A stretch of DNA of 64,000 bases from the NCBI RefSeq assembly GCF_012034335.1, contig NZ_JAATHJ010000007.1:84818-148817 (forward strand), in the 5' to 3' direction. The DNA comes from Alkalicoccus luteus. Its GTDB lineage: Bacteria; Bacillota; Bacilli; Bacillales; Salisediminibacteriaceae. This document shows positions 52,922 to 62,079 of this stretch, piece by piece. The notes beneath the pieces were generated by a model. The model saw nothing but the letters and a program-made list of their open reading frames with translations, did no database searches and was not told the DNA's origin. Each line of letters opens with the position of its first letter. Within the stretch, counting starts at the first letter, position 1. The position numbers were made by a program, and so were the translations under genes.

Positions 52922-54412
52922 TTAAAGAAGCTTGCGGCCGATGATCGACCTTGCACAGTGAACACCTGAACTGGAAGCGCCGATTGAGCCTGCGCCAGGA
53001 AAAACATTATCACCGCATATCCAAATACCCTTTACACCACTTCTGTGGGAAATGGCCCGATGCAGCGCATTTTCAGGCGTTTGCGGAAAACCGCCTACTT
53101 TTCCATTTGACCTGCGTGTATAGTGCTGCCACGCAAGCGGTCCGGCAGTAAAAAGGTGTGCCGCGTCCTTAGTGAACCCGGGAAATTTATTTTCGAGTGT
53201 GGTGAGCACAGCATTTTTTATTGCTGCTGCTTGTTGATCGTATGATGTTTTATCTTTCCAGCTGCTCGTATCAATATGTGTGGACACTGTAACCGTTCTC
53301 CAGCCTTCAGGAGCCCGGTTAGCGTCATATGGAGCTGAAATAGATACAAAAAAATGATTCCCTGCTTCAGCCGGCTGATCGGGATGAAGCAGAAACTGGT
53401 GAAAAAGCGGAGTGTCTTCAGGCAATGTATCTTTCAGCGCCAGGTACATAGTAAACGCCCCCCACTGAAACTGAGAGCCTGCCTTTTGACGCAAGCGTAT
53501 GCTCAGATGTTTGCGATCAGCTTCTGTTAAAAACGATGCAGTATCTTCAGCAGTAGTATTCACGACGATATCGCTTGCCTGCCAGTGCCCTCCTTTATGA
53601 TCTTCCGCTTCCCATATTCCTGATTCTTTCCGGACAATGCTTACAATCCGCCTTCCTTTTTTTGCAATGCCTCCATTGGCTTTAAGCGAGTGCACTAAAG
53701 CTTCTATTTGCCGGTAAAGACCGCCTTCGATGTACCAGGCACCTCGATGATATATATCAAGCGCCGTGCAGCCAAGCAAAGCAGAACATGACTCTGCATC
53801 TGTCTGCATGCTGTCCAGCAAAACTCCGTTTAAAAAATGCATAAAATCAGACTCATGCTGAAGCCCGTGCTTCTCTATGATTGCGCCAAGCGGCTTTTGC
53901 AGCAGAGGGACACAGCGTATTACGGCTGGATGGAACCCTTTTATCAAGGCGCCAAGCTCCGGAAACGTCACAGGCGGTAATACCGGAAAATGAATCATGT
54001 GCCTTCGCAGCAGTCCAGCTATATGCCACACTTCCTTGAAAAATGAACGGATCGACGCCGCTGCGTGCGGAAGTTTTGCATCCCACATGCGCAAAAACTG
54101 ATCCCGATTCTGATAATACGGATATATTCTATCAGCTACCGATACGTTCATAACGGTATGCAGCGGACGCTTATCAATATCAATCGCGAGGCGGCGGTTA
54201 ATTTTATCGTGAATACCGTCACGTTCATATCCCATTCCAAGAGTAGCTCCCACTGGAAAACGGAACTGTTTACGTTGAAACTTACCGGCGCTGCCGCCCC
54301 ATTCAGCTGCAGCTTCCACGAGTGCGACTCTGCGACCCTCCGTTGCCAGAAGCGCTGCAGCTGTGGCTCCTCCAAATCCTGAACCGATTACGAGTACATC
54401 CACTTTCTCCAT
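52922..54412 (-). CDS. Phytoene-desaturase-like FAD oxidoreductase
   Basis: 496 residues. FAD motif VLVIGSGFGGATAAALLATEG at residues 6-26, WGGSAGKFQRKQFRFPVGA just after, and the C-terminal IWICGDNVFPGAGSIGASSSGVHCARSI typical of CrtI/CrtO/CrtN-type desaturases, isomerases and related oxidoreductases. No other carotenoid gene is adjacent (no crtM/crtB), so the substrate is uncertain. The start ATG is at 54412; the gene follows odhB after a terminator. Confidence 0.8.
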   Translation of the reverse strand: MEKVDVLVIGSGFGGATAAALLATEGRRVALVEAAAEWGGSAGKFQRKQFRFPVGATLGMGYERDGIHDKINRRLAIDIDKRPLHTVMNVSVADRIYPYYQNRDQFLRMWDAKLPHAAASIRSFFKEVWHIAGLLRRHMIHFPVLPPVTFPELGALIKGFHPAVIRCVPLLQKPLGAIIEKHGLQHESDFMHFLNGVLLDSMQTDAESCSALLGCTALDIYHRGAWYIEGGLYRQIEALVHSLKANGGIAKKGRRIVSIVRKESGIWEAEDHKGGHWQASDIVVNTTAEDTASFLTEADRKHLSIRLRQKAGSQFQWGAFTMYLALKDTLPEDTPLFHQFLLHPDQPAEAGNHFFVSISAPYDANRAPEGWRTVTVSTHIDTSSWKDKTSYDQQAAAIKNAVLTTLENKFPGFTKDAAHLFTAGPLAWQHYTRRSNGKVGGFPQTPENALHRAISHRSGVKGIWICGDNVFPGAGSIGASSSGVHCARSIIGRKLL

Positions 54413-54516
54413 TCGGTCATCACCTCTGCCTCTTATTATGGCCGGCTACCCGCTTGTTTGCAATTCATACAGATGCCAGTCATCAATCGGTTACAGAGGT
54501 GATCCTGAACAGCTTC

Positions 54517-54562
54517 AAAAAAACACCATGCCCATTATCGGAATCCGATAGTGGGCATGGTG
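54517..54562 (-). terminator. Terminator of odhAB
   Basis: Long stem with arms of about 19 bases (CACCATGCCCA... / ...TGGGCATGGTG) and one internal mismatch, followed on the minus strand by TTTTTTT, 13 bases past the odhB stop. Confidence 0.92.
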
Positions 54563-54575
54563 CAATCGTTAGTGA

Positions 54576-55832
54576 TCAGCCTTCAAGAAGCAGCTGCTCA
54601 GGGTCTTCAATCAGTTCTTTAACTTTCACGAGGAATCCAACAGCATCTTTCCCATCAATGATCCGGTGATCGTAGGAGAGAGCAATATACATCATTGGCC
54701 GGTTTTCAAATCGTTCGTTATCAATCGCAACCGGACGCATTTGTGTTTTATGCATGCCGAGGATACCAACCTGCGGTGCGTTCAGGATCGGCGTGGACCA
54801 GAGAGAGCCGAAAACTCCGCCATTTGTGATCGTAAACGTTCCTCCCTGAAGGTCATCGAGCTTCAGCTTCTTATTTTGTGCTTTAGTAGCTAAAGATCCG
54901 ATTTCTTTTTCGATACCGGCAAAGCCGAGTCGATCTGCATCACGAACAACAGGCACGACAAGACCATCATCTGTTGACACTGCTACACCAATATCATAAA
55001 AGTCCTTTAGTACGACCTCGTCGCCGTCAATCTCAGCGTTAACGTATGGATACTGCTTTAACGCCCCGATCACTGCTTTTGTGAAGAATGACATAAATCC
55101 GAGTTTTACGTCGTTATTTTCCTGAAACCGTTCCTTCCAGCGTTTACGAAGGGCGAGGAGGTTTGTCATGTCAACTTCATTAAAGGTCGTCAGCATAGCC
55201 GCCGTCTGCTGAGCTTCGACGAGACGCTTCGCTATTGTCTGTCTGCGTCGGGACATTTTTTCCCGTTGAACAGGCTTCATAGGATTTCCATCCGCTGCAG
55301 GGGCGCTGCTTTCCTTCTTCTCAGAGGAAGCTTTGCTGCCGGCGGATTGATGTGCGTCAATATCTTCTTTACGGACGCGGCCCAGCGGGTCACGTGAGCT
55401 TACCGCATGGAGATCAATTCCTTTCTCACGCGCATATTTACGCGCAGCGGGAGAAGCAATCACACGCTCTTCCGAGTCAGCGGAATCGGAAGTTTCCTTA
55501 GGCGCTTCCTTCTGTTCGGTTGCTTTTTTCTCTTCTTTCGGTTCTGCTTTTTCTTCCTTTTTTTCAGCTGGTTCGGCTGATCCGCCGCCCTCTGAAGCCT
55601 CCGTATCAATCACTGCTATGGTGTCGCCTACTTTTACCGTATCGCCCTCTTCTGCTTTGGTCTCCTTAAGAACACCGGATTCTTCTGCAGAAATTTCCAC
55701 GTTCACTTTATCCGTTTCAAGTTCTACGATATCGTCACCTTTCTCAACGTAGTCGCCCGGCTGTTTCAGCCATTCGGCAACTGTTCCTTCCGTGACTGAC
55801 TCAGCTAACTCTGGTACTTTTACTTCCAGCAT
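54576..55832 (-). CDS. odhB: 2-oxoglutarate dehydrogenase E2, dihydrolipoyl succinyltransferase
   Basis: TCA-cycle enzyme core. Lipoyl domain at 1-77 with the lipoyl lysine in [15 protein letters not shown]; an Ala/Glu/Lys-rich linker (about 85-125); an E3-binding domain [19 protein letters not shown] (about 127-165); and the catalytic domain with [16 protein letters not shown] near the C-terminus. 418 residues. Its ATG overlaps the odhA stop (TGATG); the TTG one codon earlier is less likely. E3 (pdhD) is encoded elsewhere. Confidence 0.96.
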   Translation of the reverse strand: MLEVKVPELAESVTEGTVAEWLKQPGDYVEKGDDIVELETDKVNVEISAEESGVLKETKAEEGDTVKVGDTIAVIDTEASEGGGSAEPAEKKEEKAEPKEEKKATEQKEAPKETSDSADSEERVIASPAARKYAREKGIDLHAVSSRDPLGRVRKEDIDAHQSAGSKASSEKKESSAPAADGNPMKPVQREKMSRRRQTIAKRLVEAQQTAAMLTTFNEVDMTNLLALRKRWKERFQENNDVKLGFMSFFTKAVIGALKQYPYVNAEIDGDEVVLKDFYDIGVAVSTDDGLVVPVVRDADRLGFAGIEKEIGSLATKAQNKKLKLDDLQGGTFTITNGGVFGSLWSTPILNAPQVGILGMHKTQMRPVAIDNERFENRPMMYIALSYDHRIIDGKDAVGFLVKVKELIEDPEQLLLEG

Positions 55833-58678
55833 CAATCATTACTCCCTTCGGATTCTCGGCTCGTTGCTTCTTCAATAATGCGATTTTGTTCAAGTTTGTG
55901 TACTTTAGGGTCGCCTTCTGCCGTACTGGAACGGCGGCGGCGGCCGACGAATTCCACAGGAATTTCATTGTTCGTCAAGCTTTGCAGGTGCGGTACAATA
56001 TAATGCCACGCCCCCATATTTTGTGGTTCTTCCTGGACCCACATAATTTCATCTAGGTTTTCATACGCATCGATAATTTCTTTGATCTGGCGGCGAGGAA
56101 ACGGATACAGCTCTTCAACCTTAATGATCTGCAGCCATTCCGGCTTCGCTTCAAGCTCTGCCAGATGCTCTTCCATGTCAACAGCCACTTTGCCTGAGGC
56201 AAATACGACCCGCTTTACTTTCTTAGCTTTTTCTGCGAGTCCTTCTACTGTCAGTACAGGCTGAAAGCTGCCTTCAGTAAACTTTTCAAGAGAGGAAGCT
56301 ACATTTTCGTTACGAAGCAGGCTTTTCGGTGCCATCAGAACGAGTGGTCTGATTACTTCTTCTTTCAGCATTTTGGCCTGTCTGCGGAGCAGATGGAAAT
56401 ATTGGCTCGCTCTCGTCAAATTCGTCACGTGCCAGTTGTTCTCTGCTGCAAGCGTTAGGAAACGCTCCATTCGTGCGCTGGAATGTTCAGGTCCCTGTCC
56501 TTCATAGCCGTGTGGCAGTAAAAGAACGAGACCGGATTTTTGCCCCCACTTCGCTCTTCCGCTTGAAATAAACTGATCGAACAATACTTGCGCACCATTG
56601 GAGAAGTCTCCATACTGTGCTTCCCATATCGTTAATGTTTCCGGAGACTGAACATTATAGCCGTATTCAAATCCAACGCATGCAGCTTCAGATAACGGAC
56701 TGTTGTGAACGGTAAATGACGCTTTTGCATCCGACAAAGCGTGGAGCGGATAATGAACACCTTCCTGTTCATAATCATGCAGCACGAGGTGACGCTGAGA
56801 GAACGTTCCCCGCTCTGAATCCTGCCCAGTCAGGCGGATCGGCGTACCATCTGTGATGATCGATGCAAAGGCAAGCGTTTCCGCGTGTCCCCAGTCAATT
56901 TTTCCTTCAGGCTCCATCGACTCTGTACGGCGGCTAAGAATTTTTTCGAGCTTAGGAAAGATGTTAAAGTCGTCCGGATATTCAAGAAGCTCTTCGTTAA
57001 TCTTTTTCAACTCATCTTCAGGCACCGCGGTCTCAATTCCTTCGAGCCTGTCCTCTACATATTCCGGCGGATTCATATCTCCATCAATATGCTCACGCTT
57101 GTTACCCTTTATGTTTTCGAAATGCTCGGTAAGCTCCGCGAGAAATGCGTCGCGCATGTTATCGAAATCGTCTTTAGTAACAACGTTTTGATCGACTAAA
57201 TGTTCACCATAAATATGAAAGACAGTTGGATGCTGCTTTACTTTTTTATAAAGCTGAGGCTGAGTCGCAAGCGGTTCATCCATCTCATTATGCCCGTATC
57301 TGCGGTAACCAATCAGATCGATGACAATGTCTTTATGAAATTCCTTGCGGTACAAATAGGCAAGGTGCATAGCTGCCACACATGCTTCAACGTCGTCCGC
57401 GTTCACGTGAATAACTGGAATTTCATACCCTTTTGCAGGATCACTCGCATAAGTAGTTGAACGGGAATCATCGCTGACTGTCGTAAAACCAATTAAGTTA
57501 TTGGCAATGATATGAATGGTTCCCCCCGTAGCATAGCCGTTCAGCCTGCTCAGGTTCAGCGTCTCCGCCACAATACCCTGGCCGGGAAATGCTGCATCCC
57601 CGTGTATCAAAATCGGCATTGCTTTATCCATGTCCTGCACCGGCTTGCCTGGTTTTGAACGATCATCCTGTGCAGCTCTAGTCAACCCTTCTACGACAGG
57701 ATCCACGAATTCCAGGTGGCTCGGATTGTTGGCAAGCGTTATCGTGGCATCTGCTTTATCCTCGTGAATTTCACGGTCTGCTCCAAGGTGGTATTTGACA
57801 TCACCAGTCCAGCCGTAGTTAATCCCGACGGAACCTTCTGATGGAACAAGATCTTTATTCGGTGCATCATGAAATTCACTGAAGATCAGTTCGTACGGCT
57901 TCCCGAGAACATGTGCCAGCACGTTCAATCTGCCCCGGTGCGCCATCCCGATCATCATTTTTTCAGCACCGTCTGCTACTGCTTCACTGACGGCTTCATC
58001 CAGCATCGGCACCATCGTGTCAAGTCCTTCAATTGAAAAGCGCTTCTGTCCTTTAAACGTTTTATGAATAAAGTGCTCGAAGCCCTCTACCTGGTTCAAC
58101 CTTTGCAGCAGCTGTGTGCGCACGTCATTTGTCAGTTCTGGAACATAGTCGCCGGACTCCACTTTCTGGAACAGCCAGCGGCGTTCCTCAATATCATGAA
58201 CCTGCTTGAACTCAAATGCCAGTCTCTGTGTGTACGTTTTTTTAAGGTGCTCCACGGCTTCCAGCCCGTCGGAAAGCTGTTCATGGTAGTGTGGAGAGAG
58301 CAGCTCCTGCGGCACTGAGCGCAGGTCCTCCTCTGTCAGATCGAATTCATCATAGCTAAATATCTCTTTCTGCTCATCCAGTCTTACCGGCACAATGTCC
58401 GCCATTAAATGGCCGTTTCTGCGGATCGATTCGGCAAGTTTCATCGCGTTTACAGCTTTGTAGTAAGTTTCAGGTCCTGCTTCTGCCGTCTGGACAGCTG
58501 ACTGACCGTTAACAGGAGATTCCCGGTACGCCCCCCACCTTCTAAAAAACTGCCGCAGTTCTTCCTCTACCTCATCCGGGTCCTCCTGATACAGTTCAAA
58601 CTGTTCCAGCATATACCCGAGGTTCGGACCGTAAAACTGCGTCCACCCACGACTGTGGTTGATTGAATCACTTCCCAT
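55832..58678 (-). CDS. odhA: 2-oxoglutarate dehydrogenase E1
   Basis: Thiamine-diphosphate decarboxylase of the 2-oxoglutarate dehydrogenase complex, 948 residues. N-terminal [34 protein letters not shown] near 240, the ThDP/Mg motif [20 protein letters not shown] near 350, [13 protein letters not shown] near 450, and the transketolase-like C-terminal half with [25 protein letters not shown] follows ACTGGAGG. Promoter at 58748-58776 with a cre-like sequence just downstream. Confidence 0.97.
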   Translation of the reverse strand: MGSDSINHSRGWTQFYGPNLGYMLEQFELYQEDPDEVEEELRQFFRRWGAYRESPVNGQSAVQTAEAGPETYYKAVNAMKLAESIRRNGHLMADIVPVRLDEQKEIFSYDEFDLTEEDLRSVPQELLSPHYHEQLSDGLEAVEHLKKTYTQRLAFEFKQVHDIEERRWLFQKVESGDYVPELTNDVRTQLLQRLNQVEGFEHFIHKTFKGQKRFSIEGLDTMVPMLDEAVSEAVADGAEKMMIGMAHRGRLNVLAHVLGKPYELIFSEFHDAPNKDLVPSEGSVGINYGWTGDVKYHLGADREIHEDKADATITLANNPSHLEFVDPVVEGLTRAAQDDRSKPGKPVQDMDKAMPILIHGDAAFPGQGIVAETLNLSRLNGYATGGTIHIIANNLIGFTTVSDDSRSTTYASDPAKGYEIPVIHVNADDVEACVAAMHLAYLYRKEFHKDIVIDLIGYRRYGHNEMDEPLATQPQLYKKVKQHPTVFHIYGEHLVDQNVVTKDDFDNMRDAFLAELTEHFENIKGNKREHIDGDMNPPEYVEDRLEGIETAVPEDELKKINEELLEYPDDFNIFPKLEKILSRRTESMEPEGKIDWGHAETLAFASIITDGTPIRLTGQDSERGTFSQRHLVLHDYEQEGVHYPLHALSDAKASFTVHNSPLSEAACVGFEYGYNVQSPETLTIWEAQYGDFSNGAQVLFDQFISSGRAKWGQKSGLVLLLPHGYEGQGPEHSSARMERFLTLAAENNWHVTNLTRASQYFHLLRRQAKMLKEEVIRPLVLMAPKSLLRNENVASSLEKFTEGSFQPVLTVEGLAEKAKKVKRVVFASGKVAVDMEEHLAELEAKPEWLQIIKVEELYPFPRRQIKEIIDAYENLDEIMWVQEEPQNMGAWHYIVPHLQSLTNNEIPVEFVGRRRRSSTAEGDPKVHKLEQNRIIEEATSRESEGSND

Positions 58679-58726
58679 GTCTGCTACCTCCAGTGAAAAT
58701 AAATATGTATTCCTGACGCTGTAAAG

Positions 58727-58743
58727 TTGTGAAGCGTTTACAA
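58727..58743. promoter_or_regulatory. cre-like (CcpA) site in the odhA leader
   Basis: TTGTGAAGCGTTTACAA is a near-palindrome with the AA-GCG-TT core of catabolite-responsive elements, one base longer than the 14-base consensus. It lies just downstream of the odhA -10. Catabolite repression of odhAB is known in Bacillus subtilis; its presence here is inferred. Confidence 0.45.
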
Positions 58744-58747
58744 GCTT

Positions 58748-58776
58748 ATTTTACCATTATTCATGACCATCCTCAA
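58748..58776 (-). promoter_or_regulatory. odhA promoter
   Basis: Minus strand: -35 TTGAGG, 17-base spacer, -10 TAAAAT, about 70 bases before the start codon. Confidence 0.6.
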
Positions 58777-58800
58777 AGGTTAGTTTCCTAAATTGTGTAT

Positions 58801-59014
58801 TTCTCTCTCCTTTGCGCGCAAGGGTTTCAGTTCTTACCTATATTAATAAACAACAAACATTCTGATTTAAAATTAATACAGCTGAGAGCGAAATCATTAA
58901 TGATCGTTCAAGCGAAACAGCCGTTTAAAGGAATTGATGAAACCGCTGATCTTCCGCTTTTGTCAATTCATGAACAAGCTGACTAAATGACTGCTGCTTA
59001 TGTTCTTACATGAA
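58801..59014. other. Intergenic stretch between odhA and patA
   Basis: An open frame on the plus strand (58795-58986) has no ribosome site and no recognisable protein features. I see no RNA gene or strong terminator. Confidence 0.35.
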
Positions 59015-60181
59015 TCAGCGGTCAGCGGTGACCTTGCTCCAAAACCGTTCCAACCTGTTCGCCGCTTCCCGCAGTTCAGGCATGGCATACGCGCTTGAGA
59101 GACGAATAAACGTGTCTCCGTATGCAGAAAAAGCGCTTCCCGGTACTACTGCCGCACGTTCTTCGAAGAGCAGCCTCTCCGCGAATTCATCTGCATTAAG
59201 TCCGGATTTTTGAATAGACGGGAATAAATAAAAAGCTCCTCCAGGCTTCTGAACTTCCATACCCATCGCTTGCAGCCTATCAAACAAATAATCACGACGC
59301 TCCATATAGACCTCCCGCATAGCTTCAGGATCTTCCAGCCCTTCCGTCAATGCCTGCTCTGCAGCAGCCTGAGAAATAGAGCTCGCACAGCTGATCGTAT
59401 ACTGGTGTACTTTAAGTAGGTGCTTTGCTAAGTGTGACGGAGCAAACAGAAATCCGATACGCCAGCCTGTCATAGAGTGAGATTTGCTCAAACCGTTTAT
59501 TACAATTGTTTTTTGCTTCATGCCTGGATAGGTTCCAATCGAGATATGAGATCCGTCAAACGTTAATTCACTGTAAATTTCATCCGTAACAACATAACAT
59601 TCTTTATTAAGCAGGACGTTGTAAAGACCCTCCATTTCAGCTTTTGTCAACACCGCTCCGGTAGGATTTGACGGGTATGGCAGCAGAACCGCTTTCGTTC
59701 TCGGGCTGTATAGTGCTTCAACATGAGCGGGCGTCAGCTTAAACCCGGTCTCCCTCGTGTCAGCATAAACGGGCACTGCGCCGCACTGGCGGATAATCGG
59801 TTCATAAGCCGGATAAACAGGAGCCGGCAGGATCACTTCATCTCCAGGCTGCAGAATGGTCCTCATTGCCGTATCAATGGCCTGGGAGGCCCCCGCCGTT
59901 ACGATCACTTCTGAATCCGGTTCATATGTCAAAGAGTAGTGCGATTGCACCCAGTTACAAGCTGCTTTCCTCAGCCCCAGCGTTCCTGCATTAGCAGTAT
60001 AACTTGTTTTATTTTCACCGATCGCTCTTACAGCAGCTTTCTTAATATGGTCCGGAGTCGGGAAATCAGGCTGCCCAATTGTAAGCTGAACCGCATCCGG
60101 TACTTGCTGTACTTTATTAAAAAACTGGCGTATTCCGGAAATTTGAATCGCCTCTACGTTGCTGTTAATTTGCAGATTCAT
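59015..60181 (-). CDS. patA: N-acetyl-L,L-diaminopimelate aminotransferase
   Basis: Fold-type I PLP aminotransferase, 388 residues. QLTIGQPDFPTPDHIKKAA near residue 33, TAGASQAIDTAMRTIL, LPYPSNPTG, and the PLP lysine in INGLSKSHSMTGWRIGF near residue 232. The opening EAIQISGIRQFFNKV and the KVHQYTISCASSISQ block resemble Bacillus PatA closely, which transaminates in the acetylated diaminopimelate/lysine pathway. AAAGGTGAT precedes the ATG. It ends a three-gene minus-strand operon after an esterase and a small membrane protein. Confidence 0.88.
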   Translation of the reverse strand: MNLQINSNVEAIQISGIRQFFNKVQQVPDAVQLTIGQPDFPTPDHIKKAAVRAIGENKTSYTANAGTLGLRKAACNWVQSHYSLTYEPDSEVIVTAGASQAIDTAMRTILQPGDEVILPAPVYPAYEPIIRQCGAVPVYADTRETGFKLTPAHVEALYSPRTKAVLLPYPSNPTGAVLTKAEMEGLYNVLLNKECYVVTDEIYSELTFDGSHISIGTYPGMKQKTIVINGLSKSHSMTGWRIGFLFAPSHLAKHLLKVHQYTISCASSISQAAAEQALTEGLEDPEAMREVYMERRDYLFDRLQAMGMEVQKPGGAFYLFPSIQKSGLNADEFAERLLFEERAAVVPGSAFSAYGDTFIRLSSAYAMPELREAANRLERFWSKVTADR

Positions 60182-60199
60182 CGTCTGTATATCACCTTT

Positions 60200-60718
60200 C
60201 TAATTCATCAATTGAAATGCAGCATAAAACTGCAGACCGTATAACACGATGGCAGGAGGGAATATTTTCCAGAAAGCAGGAATTTTCATTCTGTTCGTAT
60301 ATACACCTAATTCGGTTTTCACAGGTTTTAACGAGAGACCCAGCAGTATTCCTACATATATAAACAGATAGAATAGTTCAATTCCCCACCGCAGTCCTCC
60401 GTCCTGATCAATAATAATACCAGCCTGGAGCAAAAAGAAATTAGCAGCAATGCCGACTAGTTTTGCCGTCAGAAAATATGTAAACACGATCATAGCCATC
60501 CACCATCCTGCCCTGTGCAGAAAGAACAGAAGCACAGCTACCGGCAAAAGCAGCAGGAAAATGCCGTCCGAGAGAAATAAATAGCCTACACCTTCACGAA
60601 GTCCCCAGTTCATGTAGACATAAAGATAATAAGCGCTGTATACAATAACAAATATGAGCAGGGAAACCGCAAAAATGCGGATTCCCATTCGAAAAAAACG
60701 ATCGTCTATTCGATCCAT
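60200..60718 (-). CDS. Small integral membrane protein, unknown
   Basis: 172 residues with four to five hydrophobic segments (about 12-35, 47-67, 70-95, 110-130, 150-170). No motif recognised. It overlaps the upstream esterase gene by 13 bases and is 18 bases from patA, so it is part of that operon. Confidence 0.7.
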   Translation of the reverse strand: MDRIDDRFFRMGIRIFAVSLLIFVIVYSAYYLYVYMNWGLREGVGYLFLSDGIFLLLLPVAVLLFFLHRAGWWMAMIVFTYFLTAKLVGIAANFFLLQAGIIIDQDGGLRWGIELFYLFIYVGILLGLSLKPVKTELGVYTNRMKIPAFWKIFPPAIVLYGLQFYAAFQLMN

Positions 60719-61911
60719 GTTCGCCCCCCGATATGTTGTGTTGTCAGAAGATCCGCTCCAGTTCTCCCCAGCAGATATGCAGCGATCGCAAATGCTTCTG
60801 TCTGTTCCCTGACCCGGTCAATGCCCTGAGGCGGCTGTCTGACCTGAAGTTCATACTGGTCTCTGAATACGAGTGCATCATGATTGGCCTGATTTAAAAA
60901 TGCCGAAGCTTCCTGAAGTCCGTTTCTGCCCGTCTGCATCACTTCATAGAACGATACGAAACCATGCATGACGCCTCTGTATCTTGACGCTTTAACCGGA
61001 ACACCGGCTTCGCTGAGCTTTCGGGCATACTCTTCCCCTTCGTCCCGAAGCGGATCAAACTCCGCCGTGAGCACAAGGGCAGGAGGCAAGCCGCTTAAAT
61101 CATCAGCATGCAGCGGAGAGGTGTACGGATGGTTCCACATCCATTCTTCCGGAGTATACGTGTCTCTTGCTTTGTACATGACAGATCTCGACAGCAGATA
61201 ATAACCGCTGTCATAAACATCTCTGGAGGCGAGAGGGATGTCCTGGAACGTCGTGAGCGGGTACAGCAGCACCTGTGCAGTAATGTCAGGGCCGTCCCGG
61301 TCTCTGGCCATCTGTGAAACGACCGTCGCAATATTCCCTCCTGCACTGTCACCCATAACAGAAATGGTGCTGCTGTCTCCCCGGTAAGATTCCGCATTTG
61401 CAAATGCCCATTGAAGCGCAGTATAGCTGTCTTCTATGGCAGCGGGAAATATATGATCCGGAGCGAGCCGGTAAGCTGGGGCGATCACGACGCTGTCAGT
61501 TCTGGAAGCAAGTGAACGAAGAATATTATTATGAGTATCCAGACCTCCGTAGCCCTCCATAAAAGCTCCGCCGTGGTAGTACATAATCACCGGAAACGGC
61601 CCTTCTCCCTGTGGACGGTACATGCGAACCGGAATCTGGGCTTCCCCCTGAACAGGAATATAAAAGTCTTCCCGCAGCAGGCTGCCTCCGGGGCTGTCCC
61701 CTGTTACAATCCGGGGCGGCTTAATATTGATATCTAAATCGACGAGATTATGATTGATCGCGTGAAGAACGACTGCTGTCTTAGCAGGAAGCCTTCCTTC
61801 TTCTGTAGACTGCCATAAAAATACAGCAGCCGCTGTCAAAACTAAAAACAATGCCAGGACTGCAGAAACGAGGACAAAAAGATTTTGCCAGATAATCCGA
61901 AGTTTCTTCAT
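60706..61911 (-). CDS. Membrane-anchored alpha/beta hydrolase, HSL/esterase family
   Basis: 401 residues. One N-terminal membrane segment (about 10-33), so probably external or membrane-attached. Hormone-sensitive-lipase type motifs: oxyanion-hole YYHGGAFMEG (near 110), nucleophile GDSAGGN (near 187), acid in AEFDPLRDEG and histidine in MHGFVSFYE. A C-terminal tail of about 55 residues follows the catalytic domain. Substrate unknown. First gene of the operon with the membrane protein and patA. Confidence 0.84.
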   Translation of the reverse strand: MKKLRIIWQNLFVLVSAVLALFLVLTAAAVFLWQSTEEGRLPAKTAVVLHAINHNLVDLDINIKPPRIVTGDSPGGSLLREDFYIPVQGEAQIPVRMYRPQGEGPFPVIMYYHGGAFMEGYGGLDTHNNILRSLASRTDSVVIAPAYRLAPDHIFPAAIEDSYTALQWAFANAESYRGDSSTISVMGDSAGGNIATVVSQMARDRDGPDITAQVLLYPLTTFQDIPLASRDVYDSGYYLLSRSVMYKARDTYTPEEWMWNHPYTSPLHADDLSGLPPALVLTAEFDPLRDEGEEYARKLSEAGVPVKASRYRGVMHGFVSFYEVMQTGRNGLQEASAFLNQANHDALVFRDQYELQVRQPPQGIDRVREQTEAFAIAAYLLGRTGADLLTTQHIGGRTWIE

Positions 61912-61963
61912 GCTGTTCCTCCGCGTTTATGGTCAGGTTCATTCGGGTAATTCAGTGAATGCT

Positions 61964-61999
61964 TAAGCAGGTTTTCCAAGACTGCTTACTTCCATTATA
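61964..61999 (-). promoter_or_regulatory. Promoter region of the esterase-patA operon
   Basis: -10 TATAAT on the minus strand (61994-61999). Downstream of it is the inverted repeat TAAGCAG-N11-CTGCTTA (61964-61988), a possible operator or leader hairpin. No clear -35. Confidence 0.4.
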
Positions 62000-62079
62000 C
62001 ATGATCAAAAATAAGAAAACACAGGGGATGAGAGAAACATAAAGAATCCGGTTGATTTCATTCCGAGGAGGTCTTTCAG

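Noticed and set aside
58795..58986. Plus-strand open frame of 63 residues upstream of odhA
   Set aside because: No ribosome site and it begins within the odhA promoter region; no recognisable features.
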